This document shows, piece after piece, positions 1 to 6,250 of a stretch of DNA of 8,427 nt. The DNA lies in contig JAESSU010000283.1 of the NCBI GenBank assembly GCA_016763955.1, positions 1 through 8,427 of the forward strand, read 5' to 3'. A program made the translations under genes and the position numbers. Within the stretch, counting starts at the first letter, position 1. Each line of letters opens with the position of its first letter. Source of the DNA: Phycisphaeraceae bacterium (GTDB taxonomy: Bacteria > Planctomycetota > Phycisphaerae > Phycisphaerales > Phycisphaeraceae). Below the pieces are notes generated by a model. The model searched no databases and was not told the DNA's origin. It was given only the letters and a program-made list of their open reading frames with translations.

Positions 1-2
1 TC

Positions 3-1070
3 CCTTTTGCCATTGTCATCGGCGGGGCGGTCATTGCATTGACCGGCGTGATCGATGATGTCTATGGTGTTTCCCCGCGTGTGAAAGTCGGCGGCCAGCT
101 CTTTGCAGCGGCTGCACTAGCAACGCAAGATGTAGGCACCGAACTGGTGATCGATACGTTTAGCTCGCTGGGTGTGGCGTTCCCGCATAGCGATTTGGTC
201 GCCTATGTTCTAGGAGCAGTCTTCATTGCCGTCTTGGTGGTGGGTGGATGTAATTCCATGAACCTACTTGATGGTATGGATGGCCTAGCCTCAGGGATCA
301 GCGCGATTGCAGTGGGGGGCCTTTTGATCATCTCACTGATCGTGGCCATCGGCATGAGTAACCCCATGGCGGAACCGCCAGGCATTGACCTAATCACCTC
401 GCCGATTCGTATCGTCATGTGCTTAGCGATCATCGGCACGATCATGGGATTCTTACCCTATAACTTTAATCCTGCGAATATTTTTATGGGCGATGCAGGC
501 TCACTGCTGCTAGGTTATCTCTGTGTCTCAACACTGTTGCTCCTAGCTCACGCGCCAGGCCCTGGACCAGCTTTGGTGATGGCAGCATTGGTCGTTTTTG
601 CCCTGCCGTTTACCGATACCATTCTCGCGATCACCCGAAGAAAATTGTCAGGCAAACCCATCTTTAGCCCAGATAAAGCACACCTGCATCATCAACTACG
701 CAAGTCCGGCTTAACGATCAAACAAACCGTCTTGGCAATGTATGCCCTGTCCTTTGGCTTTGCGACCATTGGCTGCATGATGGTATTCTTACGCTGGCGA
801 TATGTGCTGGCAATCTTCTTTGTGCTCTTTGCTTTTATTGCTGTCACTGCCATCAAGTCTGCACAAAACAAAGTCATCCAAGCTGCACAGGACCCCGGCT
901 CACGCAAAGACGACCAAGTCACCATCGACATCGCAATCGACCAAGCCGGTCAGATTCCACGTCGTGGTGCCAAAGCCCACATGCCCGATACAAAGCCTTT
1001 GGCTAATGACCCATCTACAAAAGCAGTTGAGGGCAATCAATCAAGCACCCTCACTGACCCCCATGTTTAA
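3..1070 (+). CDS. Polyprenyl-phosphate sugar-1-phosphate transferase (MraY/WecA/TagO family), 5'-truncated
   Basis: An integral membrane enzyme that moves a HexNAc-1-phosphate from UDP-sugar to undecaprenyl phosphate, the first lipid-linked step of O-antigen, teichoic acid-like or exopolysaccharide synthesis. The frame is open to the window edge, so the true start lies upstream; the visible part is 355 codons. Family motifs appear in the correct order: the Asp pair in GVIDD (visible residues 18-19), NSMNLLDGMDGLA (about 84-96), FNPANIFMGDAGS (about 155-167) and the HLHH loop (about 227-230). The HLHH loop and the DGMDGLA form point to the WecA/TagO branch rather than MraY of peptidoglycan. 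Many hydrophobic helices separate the motifs. After the last helix comes a hydrophilic tail of roughly 70 residues, rich in D, K, Q, P and T, which the enzyme core does not need. The sugar substrate cannot be told from sequence. Family is secure; exact role is inferred. Confidence 0.9.
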   Translation, partial: PFAIVIGGAVIALTGVIDDVYGVSPRVKVGGQLFAAAALATQDVGTELVIDTFSSLGVAFPHSDLVAYVLGAVFIAVLVVGGCNSMNLLDGMDGLASGISAIAVGGLLIISLIVAIGMSNPMAEPPGIDLITSPIRIVMCLAIIGTIMGFLPYNFNPANIFMGDAGSLLLGYLCVSTLLLLAHAPGPGPALVMAALVVFALPFTDTILAITRRKLSGKPIFSPDKAHLHHQLRKSGLTIKQTVLAMYALSFGFATIGCMMVFLRWRYVLAIFFVLFAFIAVTAIKSAQNKVIQAAQDPGSRKDDQVTIDIAIDQAGQIPRRGAKAHMPDTKPLANDPSTKAVEGNQSSTLTDPHV

Positions 1071-1242
1071 ATCTATGTAGACCTCTGGCAATCGTCTGTG
1101 ATCAAGGCGAATTTCTACACCTAAGTCGGTGTTGTATGCCGTTCAAAATTAAAAACGAGATCATAATTTAACCCATTAGAGCATTACGAATCCAACCGTA
1201 TCGTTTGCTTTGGACAATAGCTACGATGCGATGTATCGCTGG
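1071..1242. other. Non-coding gap after the transferase gene
   Basis: About 170 bases separate the transferase stop codon from the terminator hairpin. I see no convincing reading frame, tRNA or clear promoter. There is a short CACC/GGTG hairpin near 1118-1132 and an A/T-rich patch around 1141-1170. The 8-mer GCTACGAT occurs at 1220-1227 and again at 1277-1284, flanking the terminator. It may simply be a long 3' untranslated region. Confidence 0.4.
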
Positions 1243-1271
1243 CCCGTGCCACGGGAGTGGCAGGGGTTTTT
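1243..1271 (+). terminator. Strong Rho-independent terminator
   Basis: CCCGTGCCAC (1243-1252) pairs with GTGGCAGGGG (1257-1266) around a GGGA loop. The stem is 10 pairs with a single G-G mismatch and is followed directly by TTTTT (1267-1271). This is a textbook intrinsic terminator. It ends the transferase transcript and insulates the lacI promoter 35 bases downstream. Confidence 0.88.
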
Positions 1272-1305
1272 GTGACGCTACGATTAGATTAATGAGGCTT
1301 TAGGG

Positions 1306-1334
1306 TTGACTTGCCTAGCGTGAGGCGATATCAT
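1306..1334 (+). promoter_or_regulatory. Sigma-70-type promoter of the lacI-family gene
   Basis: TTGACT (-35, 1306-1311) and TATCAT (-10, 1329-1334) are separated by exactly 17 bases. Each box is close to consensus. Transcription would begin near 1341, giving a leader of about 70 bases before the ATG at 1410. The palindromic operator starts within a few bases of the predicted start site, so repressor bound there would block initiation or promoter clearance. Confidence 0.75.
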
Positions 1335-1344
1335 CGGGCGAAAA

Positions 1345-1360
1345 TTTGAACCGGTTCAAA
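1345..1360. promoter_or_regulatory. Perfect palindromic LacI-family operator (autoregulatory)
   Basis: TTTGAACCGGTTCAAA is a perfect 16-bp palindrome with the central CG step typical of LacI/GalR-family operators. It lies at about +5 to +20 relative to the predicted transcription start, directly before the lacI-family gene. Its position and symmetry make it the best candidate for the binding site of that repressor, implying negative autoregulation. The palindrome is seen directly; the identity of the protein that binds it is inferred. Confidence 0.8.
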
Positions 1361-1409
1361 TGCGTGTTTCTAGTTGTTTTAAGCCTAACGTTGTTTGTAA
1401 AAAGTCATC

Positions 1410-2441
1410 ATGAATCCAACCGTTCAATCCATTGCGGATCATTTAGGGCTTGCTAAGTCAACGGTGTCGATGGCTTTGCGAAACAATCCCACGGTAAGCA
1501 TAAAAACCAGACAAAGGATTCAGGATGCTGCGCGTGGGATGAACTATTTCCCCAATGCGATTGCTCAGGCGATGTCCACTGGCCGTGCGAATGTGATTGG
1601 GTTTGCAACACACGGGATAGCCAGTGAGTATCACGCTATTTTTATCGATGGTTTGAGTGAGAAGGCTGATGAGCTTGGTTATCTCGTTAAAATTATTCGT
1701 GTTCAATGGGACTTTGATGCCAAAGCACTTGTTGCAAAATGTCAATCTCAGTGTCTTAGTGGTCTTGTTTGTGGTGAAGCGAGTGAAAGCAGTGTCAAAG
1801 AACTTGTAGAGCTCGCTGCGGGGATAGGGTTGCCAGTCTCACAGATACCGGGCAATCCTAGTTTGCCAAAACTTATTAGCATATGTTGTGATGATCATTT
1901 GGGGATCCATCAAGCCGTTGAGCACCTTGTTTCTTTAGGTCATAAACGAATTGGATTTATTGGCGGTGATCCGAAAACGACTTCTGCTAAAAATCGAGAA
2001 GTGGGTTATCGTAAGGCCATCGAGTCTCAAGGTTTGAAAATTAATTCACAGGATATTTGTTCAGGTGACTATTTGGCTGCCTCGTCGCAATCTGCTACCC
2101 AAGCTATTTTGAGTCAAAAAAACCGGCCGACCGCATTAATATGTGCTAACGATATGATGGCAATGGTTGTCATTCGGACTGCCCGATCGATGGGTATACA
2201 GACGCCGGGTGATATTTCAGTTGTCGGGTTCTCTGATTTACATATGGCAGAATTATGTGATCCACCTCTGACATCCATTCGCCAACCACAACGAGAAATG
2301 GGGCAATTGGCTATTGAGCATGTTGTTTCTGCAATCAAATATAGACTCAATCAAGTTAAGCCTGCATCTGAGATACCGGTTAATGAAAATCTTGAGACGC
2401 AATTAATTATTCGTGAATCAACTAGCCGAGTGCTTGTCTGA
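1410..2441 (+). CDS. LacI/GalR-family transcriptional repressor
   Basis: A 343-residue DNA-binding regulator of normal family length. The N-terminal helix-turn-helix spans about residues 3-26 (TVQSIADHLGLAKSTVSMAL), followed by the hinge region (about 46-60) and a periplasmic-binding-like sugar sensor domain (about 61-335). Family blocks in the sensor include the H-LVSLGHKRIGFIGG region (about 172-187), ALICANDMMAM (about 244-254), and VVGFSDLHMAELCDPPLTSI then QPQREMGQLA (about 272-302). The hinge residue that usually inserts in the minor groove as Leu appears to be Met55. The ATG at 1410 puts the HTH right at the N-terminus as expected, although no clear Shine-Dalgarno precedes it. A good promoter and a perfect palindrome lie upstream, so it probably represses itself. 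The neighbouring GH29 gene suggests that the effector is fucose, a fucoside or a related sugar. The family is certain; the ligand is a guess from context. Confidence 0.93.
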   Translation: MNPTVQSIADHLGLAKSTVSMALRNNPTVSIKTRQRIQDAARGMNYFPNAIAQAMSTGRANVIGFATHGIASEYHAIFIDGLSEKADELGYLVKIIRVQWDFDAKALVAKCQSQCLSGLVCGEASESSVKELVELAAGIGLPVSQIPGNPSLPKLISICCDDHLGIHQAVEHLVSLGHKRIGFIGGDPKTTSAKNREVGYRKAIESQGLKINSQDICSGDYLAASSQSATQAILSQKNRPTALICANDMMAMVVIRTARSMGIQTPGDISVVGFSDLHMAELCDPPLTSIRQPQREMGQLAIEHVVSAIKYRLNQVKPASEIPVNENLETQLIIRESTSRVLV

Positions 2442-2502
2442 ATATGAGTAGAAGAACAGACTGAGTCAGTGCCGTTAGGTTATTTAAGTTTTTGAATATG
2501 AG
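2439..2502 (+). repeat. Pair of 10-bp direct repeats after lacI
   Basis: TGAATATGAG occurs at 2439-2448, where it includes the lacI stop codon, and again at 2493-2502. An odd palindrome ACTGA-G-TCAGT lies between them at 2460-2470. No T-tract follows, so it is not a convincing terminator. The role is unknown, and a chance match is possible in this A/T-rich stretch. Confidence 0.35.
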
Positions 2503-2560
2503 AACGATAAAGTCGAATTTTTCAGAGTGAGATAAATCATTAAATCACGATTGCGGGTAA

Positions 2561-2575
2561 TTGAACAGGTTGTTC
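2561..2575. promoter_or_regulatory. Possible degenerate operator upstream of the fucosidase gene
   Basis: TTGAACAGGTTGTT (2561-2574) matches 10 of 14 positions of the core of the lacI operator: the left half is intact and the right half is divergent. The same bases also form GAACA-GGT-TGTTC, an inverted repeat at 2563-2575. It sits about 200 bases before the fucosidase start, and a weak promoter (TTGTTC 2570-2575, TAATAT 2594-2599) would overlap it. It may be a second, weaker site for the neighbouring repressor, or a site for another regulator. Confidence 0.3.
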
Positions 2576-2581
2576 TAGCGT

Positions 2582-2596
2582 TTAATGATGCATTAA
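2582..2596. promoter_or_regulatory. Small dyad in the fucosidase upstream region
   Basis: TTAATG (2582-2587) and CATTAA (2591-2596) form an inverted repeat with a 3-base centre. It lies just downstream of the operator-like site. The rest of the 335-base gap between lacI and the fucosidase gene is A/T-rich and holds no gene that I can support. A TTGAAC at 2635-2640 resembles a -35 box but has no well-spaced -10. A weak TCTCTT/AAGAGA hairpin (2742-2747 and 2754-2759) lies just before the ribosome binding site. Confidence 0.25.
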
Positions 2597-2762
2597 TATT
2601 TGTATCACCGCTGGTTTTGATTCTCTTACCTACATTGAACGAGATGTAAAAAACACACGGTATGGTCGTACTACATACACTTTTGTCGCATTAAACGCAG
2701 GTAATAGTTACCAATAAGAAGTTCAGATAATAAAAAAAGAATCTCTTTTTGTGAAGAGAAAT

Positions 2763-2769
2763 AGGAAGG
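2763..2769 (+). promoter_or_regulatory. Shine-Dalgarno of the fucosidase gene
   Basis: AGGAAGG lies 7 bases before the ATG at 2777 and fixes the start of the fucosidase gene. It is clearly stronger than anything before lacI or mqnC. Confidence 0.8.
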
Positions 2770-2776
2770 TATTTAT

Positions 2777-3940
2777 ATGACAGAACAATCTAAGGTGGTT
2801 AATACCCCCCCCGCATTTTTATTAGGTTACGAAAAGGAATATCAAGACAATCCAAAGCAAGCGACTTTGCAATGGTTCAAAGAGGCTAAGTATGGTCTTT
2901 TTATGCACTATGGTTTATATAGTGTCTTAGGCCACGGTGAGTGGGCAATGATTCATGAAAAAATACCACACGAACAATATTGCAAACTCAAGGATCAATT
3001 CACAGCAGAAAATTTCGACGCAGATGCTATTACAGACCTAGCCCTGGCGGCGGGGATGAAATATATCAATTTTACGACAAGGCATCACGAAGGATTCTGC
3101 CTTTTTCGGACACAGCAAACGGATTACAACAGTTTGGACGCGCCTTGCGGACGAGACCTTGTTGCGGAACTAGCTTTGGCATGTGAAAAGAAAAATCTAG
3201 GTCTGTTTCTTTACTATTCATATTCAGCTGATTGGCAACATCCTTACTTTTTCCCACGGAAGTACTGGCAATATGCTCAGCCGGATTATGAACAGGGCAA
3301 TAGCAGGCTTCTTTGGAAGTGTGATGAAGACTTTCAGCAGTACGTCGATTTTATGCATGCGCAACTACGTGAGCTACTCACACAATATGGCCCCATTGCG
3401 GGGTTGTGGTTTGATCCGATTTCAGCGTATCACATGCGGCCTGATTTATTTCCGATTGAGAAAACTTATGAATTGATCCGTTCGATTCAACCTGAATGTT
3501 TGATCGCTTTTAAGCAGGGTGCAAATGGTGATGAGGATTTCGCTGCTCCAGAACGTGCTGCGAAATCGTTGGGCAGTCGGTTCAATGGTAAAAAAAGTAC
3601 TTCTGTAGAACAAATCTGGGAGCGTAATAAGAACAAGCCTAAAGAAATATGTGAAACTTTGCAGCCACGTGTGTGGGGTTATAATAGTAAAAATGACGGG
3701 TATCATCGTACAGCAGATGATGTGATGAAAGTGCTTGCTTATGCTCGGAAGTTTGATGCGAATCTTTTGCTTAATACCGGGCCGTTGCCTGATGGTTCGT
3801 TGGATTTAGTGGATCAGAATACTTTGCTTGAGGTTGGCAAACGGCTTAAAGCGGGTGTTGATTGGGATTTAATTCCCGCTGAATCGTTGCCTCTTGAGCC
3901 TGTGGATCCTAATGTCGATAAAATTGCGCTCGCTCAATAG
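2777..3940 (+). CDS. GH29-family alpha-L-fucosidase, compact and cytoplasmic
   Basis: A glycoside hydrolase predicted to release L-fucose from the non-reducing end of fucosylated glycans by the retaining mechanism of GH29. The 387-residue protein shows the family's (beta/alpha)8 barrel landmarks: W-FKEAKYGLFMHYGLYS (33-49), GEW (54-56), AAGMKYINFTTRHHEGF (91-107, against the usual KHHDGF), D-VAEL and GLFLYYSYSADW (142-153), GLWFDP (209-214) with Asp213 as the expected nucleophile, and the late CETLQPRVWGYN (292-303) and NLLLNTGP (329-336) blocks. The acid/base residue is not clear; Glu259 is one candidate. There is no signal peptide, so it should act on short oligosaccharides or glycosides inside the cell. 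It stops soon after the barrel and appears to lack the C-terminal beta-sandwich common in GH29. It follows a LacI-family repressor, and no sugar transporter or fucose catabolic gene is present in the window. The family is confident; the precise substrate is inferred. Confidence 0.88.
   Translation: MTEQSKVVNTPPAFLLGYEKEYQDNPKQATLQWFKEAKYGLFMHYGLYSVLGHGEWAMIHEKIPHEQYCKLKDQFTAENFDADAITDLALAAGMKYINFTTRHHEGFCLFRTQQTDYNSLDAPCGRDLVAELALACEKKNLGLFLYYSYSADWQHPYFFPRKYWQYAQPDYEQGNSRLLWKCDEDFQQYVDFMHAQLRELLTQYGPIAGLWFDPISAYHMRPDLFPIEKTYELIRSIQPECLIAFKQGANGDEDFAAPERAAKSLGSRFNGKKSTSVEQIWERNKNKPKEICETLQPRVWGYNSKNDGYHRTADDVMKVLAYARKFDANLLLNTGPLPDGSLDLVDQNTLLEVGKRLKAGVDWDLIPAESLPLEPVDPNVDKIALAQ
2805..2812 (+). 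repeat. C8 homopolymer in codons 10-12 of the fucosidase gene
   Basis: Eight consecutive C residues encode the end of Thr10 and Pro11-Pro12. Losing one C shifts the frame into TAG within five codons. Gaining one C leads to TAA about 30 codons later. The tract sits where slippage would switch the protein off. The sequenced copy is in frame (ON). Confidence 0.6.
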
Positions 3941-3979
3941 TAAGCCTTGCATTCATTCGGACATTTAACGTTAGATACG

Positions 3980-4009
3980 AAACACTGGACGAGGGGCCAG
4001 TGTTTTTTT
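3980..4009 (+). terminator. Strong Rho-independent terminator after the fucosidase gene
   Basis: AAACACTGG (3980-3988) pairs perfectly with CCAGTGTTT (3997-4005) around an 8-base loop, and the 3' arm runs into a T7 tract (4003-4009). It lies 40 bases after the fucosidase stop codon and closes the lacI-fucosidase cassette. Confidence 0.9.
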
Positions 4010-4329
4010 AGATTCCATTTGGGTAGAACGGTTCTCCTTTCGTGCAGCGGAACTTAGTTATGTGAAAATGAAATTTTCGATGTGACTCCTGCGAGAAAAT
4101 GATTTCGGCGAGATGTTTAACTATCGAGATCAATAGCTGTCGTTTTTTCCCATCACTTGATTGATACGGCTTGCGTATTGCAGGTAATGCCCTGTTGCTG
4201 CTATGGTGTGATTAAATACAGGCATTGACTAGTGACATTGCTATTAGCTTGATAGAACCCCTAAAGACGGGTGATTTTTGGCTTCGTGTTTGTAGCAGTT
4301 GATGTGTTTTAACGTTTATTCTTTTGGAT
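4010..4329. other. Gap before the SulP gene, with scattered small dyads
   Basis: About 320 bases contain no gene I can support. Small symmetric elements are AGAAC-G-GTTCT (4025-4035), GAAAAT-gaa-ATTTTC (4064-4078), and an imperfect pair AATGCCCTG (4186-4194) with CAGGCATT (4219-4226). The last overlaps a TTGACT (4225-4230) that resembles a -35 box, but no good -10 follows at 16-18 bases. The SulP promoter should lie somewhere here, but I cannot place it with confidence. Confidence 0.4.
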
Positions 4330-4333
4330 GGAG
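4330..4333 (+). promoter_or_regulatory. Shine-Dalgarno deciding the SulP start
   Basis: GGAG lies 7 bases before the ATG at 4341. In-frame codons further upstream (TTG at 4299, ATG at 4302) lack a ribosome binding site and would add 13-14 residues not needed by the family. I therefore start the SulP protein at 4341. Confidence 0.65.
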
Positions 4334-4340
4334 CTTGTTG

Positions 4341-6131
4341 ATGTTCGCGTTGTTGGTCAGATTACTTCACCCATTTACACCTCCCATAGCGACGGCTAGA
4401 AATTACAGTGTTCGCAAATTTCGCGGTGATATGATTGCTGGGTTGACGGTGGCAGTGGTGGAAGTTCCTCAGGCGATGGCTTACGCGATGATCGCGGGTG
4501 TGCCCCCGCAGTATGGTTTGTACACCTCTATCATTCAAGGTTTTTTCGGAGCACTGTTTGCCTCTAATGAACATCTTTCCAGTGGGGCGACCAATACCCA
4601 GTCTCTACTTATCGCAGCCACGGTGATTCATTTGGTTCCCAATGGCGAGCCGATGATGTACCTGCAATTGGTGATCGCACTGACGATGATCAAGGGCATT
4701 ATTCAATTGATCTTTGCAGCAGCTCGGATGGGCAACCTGATTCGTTATGTGAGTCGCAGTGTGATTGTGGGCTTCTCAGCAGGGGCGGGTGTACTTATTG
4801 CTGCAGGTCAGATTCCTAACTTATTAGGATTAGCACGCGATCAACTGGGTGAGCGCGTTGCGCCGGGCGTGATTGGTGATGTGTTGCGTGTGATCCCGCA
4901 TTTCCATGAGGCGAGTCCGTATGCATTGATGATTGGCGTGGGGACGCTGTTTTTAATTTTGATGATTCGCAGCATCTCACGTTTGGCGCCCGGGCCGCTG
5001 TTGGGCGTGGTTTGCGCGGGGGCTTGTGTGGCGATTGCAGGTTGGGGACCTGATGTTTTACCTTTAGTCGGTGAGTTACCCAAGGGTTTGCCAGAGGTGT
5101 TCGTTGCGCCTTGGAACATCTCGTACAGACAGGCTGAGGCCATGCTTGGCGGAGCGTTTGCGTTGGCACTATTGGGGATGATTGAAACGGTTGCCATTGG
5201 TAAATCCATTGGGGCTCATACGGGGACTGCGGTGAGTCCGAATCAAGAATTTTTCGCGCAAGGGCTGGCCAATGTCTTGGGCGCGTTTTGTCAGAATATC
5301 CCTGGCTCTGCGAGTTTTACGCGTTCTGCATTAAATCACCAAGCAGGGGGGATCACCCGTTTTGCAGGTGTTTATAGTGCCATTGCTGTGGCGGTTATTT
5401 ATCTGACCTGTGGATCATTAGCATGGTATATCCCGCTAGCTGCTTTAGCGGGCGTGCTGTTTGTGATTGCTTATTCACTCATTGATTGGCGGTACATGCT
5501 TCGGGTAAGGCGGGTGAGTCAAGGTGATGCAGCGGTGTGTATGGTGACGTTTTTCGCAGCCATCACGTTGCCTTTACATTATGCGATTTACGTCGGCGTG
5601 TTCTTGAATATCGCGCTGTACATGCAACAGTCAAGCCGCCTGCGTATGGCAGAAATGGTGCGTTCACCGGCAGGCCCATTTGTGGAGCAGCCTCTTCAGG
5701 AAAAACACGGCCAACGCACAGTCCTCTTCCTGCAAATGGAAGGCGATCTATTCTTCGGTGTGGCAGACGAATTGCGTGACCGTCTAACACGCATTCGCAA
5801 AGATTCATCACGGGTTGTCATCTTCAGACTCAAACGCACACACTCTATTGATAGCACCGTGTTGCAGGTCATGGAGGAATTCACCAAACGCATGAATGAG
5901 ACGGGACGGCATGTGATTCTCTGTGGTGTGCGCGATGAATTAATGGAGGTCATCGGTCATTACGGCCTTGATAAACTCATCGGCGAGGATAACGTCTTCC
6001 CCACAACTTACGGCGTGTTTGCTTCTGCCCAAAAAGCATTGGATCGTGCCAAGGTACTCATCGGCGGCTCCATTGATGCCAGCGACATCGCAGATCACGA
6101 TGACCTAGAATATTGGGCATATGAAATTTAA
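4341..6131 (+). CDS. SulP/SLC26-family anion transporter with C-terminal STAS domain
   Basis: A 596-residue inner-membrane secondary transporter of the SulP (SLC26) family. These carry sulfate, bicarbonate or dicarboxylates, usually driven by Na+ or H+. The membrane part (about residues 30-430) opens with the family signature DMIAGLTVAVVEVPQAMAYA then GVPPQYGLY (30-61). It continues with a substrate-site helix region in which SSGATNTQS (80-88) occupies the usual small-residue loop, and includes the conserved PGSASFTRSALN (321-332). A STAS domain follows (about 458-572), with the HSIDSTVLQVMEEF turn (501-514) typical of anti-sigma-antagonist-like folds. A short acidic tail ends the protein. 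The length is normal. The gene stands alone between a terminator-bounded cassette upstream and a repeat-rich gap before mqnC. The anion cannot be assigned from sequence; sulfate permease is the default database name, but bicarbonate is equally possible. Confidence 0.92.
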   Translation: MFALLVRLLHPFTPPIATARNYSVRKFRGDMIAGLTVAVVEVPQAMAYAMIAGVPPQYGLYTSIIQGFFGALFASNEHLSSGATNTQSLLIAATVIHLVPNGEPMMYLQLVIALTMIKGIIQLIFAAARMGNLIRYVSRSVIVGFSAGAGVLIAAGQIPNLLGLARDQLGERVAPGVIGDVLRVIPHFHEASPYALMIGVGTLFLILMIRSISRLAPGPLLGVVCAGACVAIAGWGPDVLPLVGELPKGLPEVFVAPWNISYRQAEAMLGGAFALALLGMIETVAIGKSIGAHTGTAVSPNQEFFAQGLANVLGAFCQNIPGSASFTRSALNHQAGGITRFAGVYSAIAVAVIYLTCGSLAWYIPLAALAGVLFVIAYSLIDWRYMLRVRRVSQGDAAVCMVTFFAAITLPLHYAIYVGVFLNIALYMQQSSRLRMAEMVRSPAGPFVEQPLQEKHGQRTVLFLQMEGDLFFGVADELRDRLTRIRKDSSRVVIFRLKRTHSIDSTVLQVMEEFTKRMNETGRHVILCGVRDELMEVIGHYGLDKLIGEDNVFPTTYGVFASAQKALDRAKVLIGGSIDASDIADHDDLEYWAYEI

Positions 6132-6225
6132 CCCCCCCCCGGAAGTTAAGGCTGATCTTTGTAGTCAAGCTAGCCATTGGAAGTCTTGAAAAACTTCCGT
6201 GGGCTTGCTAGAGCTGGGGGTTAAG
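6128..6225 (+). repeat. Nested and competing inverted repeats after the SulP gene
   Basis: The outer arms TTAACCCCC (6128-6136) and GGGGGTTAA (6216-6224) match perfectly over 9 bp, and the left arm overlaps the SulP stop codon. Inside are CTAGC (6170-6174) with GCTAG (6207-6211), and GGAAGT (6179-6184) with ACTTCC (6193-6198). CGGAAGTT (6140-6147) can instead pair with AACTTCCG (6192-6199), so the two inner pairings exclude each other. A C9 run (6132-6140) lies in the left arm. No T-tract follows the outer stem, so this is not a standard terminator. It may be a folded 3' end, an mqnC leader or a decayed repeat element. Confidence 0.5.
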
Positions 6226-6250
6226 AAGCAATCTGAAGCTAGACTAGAAT
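6221..6250 (+). promoter_or_regulatory. Possible mqnC promoter
   Basis: TTAAGA (6221-6226) and TAGAAT (6245-6250) are separated by 18 bases. The -10 is one base off consensus; the -35 is weak. Transcription would start near 6257, giving a leader of under 40 bases. If this is right, the upstream member of the repeat pairs around 6241-6254 would not be in the mRNA. Confidence 0.35.

Noticed and set aside
4025..4035. AGAAC-G-GTTCT as a third copy of the LacI operator
   Set aside because: The half-sites are one base closer than in the perfect operator. LacI dimers need fixed spacing, so it is unlikely to be the same site.
4299..4341. Upstream TTG (4299) or ATG (4302) as the SulP start
   Set aside because: Neither has a ribosome binding site, whereas ATG 4341 has GGAG at a 7-base spacing and gives a family-like N-terminus.
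4816..5209. Two overlapping minus-strand open frames inside the SulP gene
   Set aside because: They show low-complexity composition, no domain, no ribosome binding site, and full overlap with a clearly conserved transporter gene.
6132..6140. C9 run after the SulP stop as a phase-variation switch
   Set aside because: It lies outside both reading frames, so slippage would not change a protein; only an effect on RNA structure is possible.
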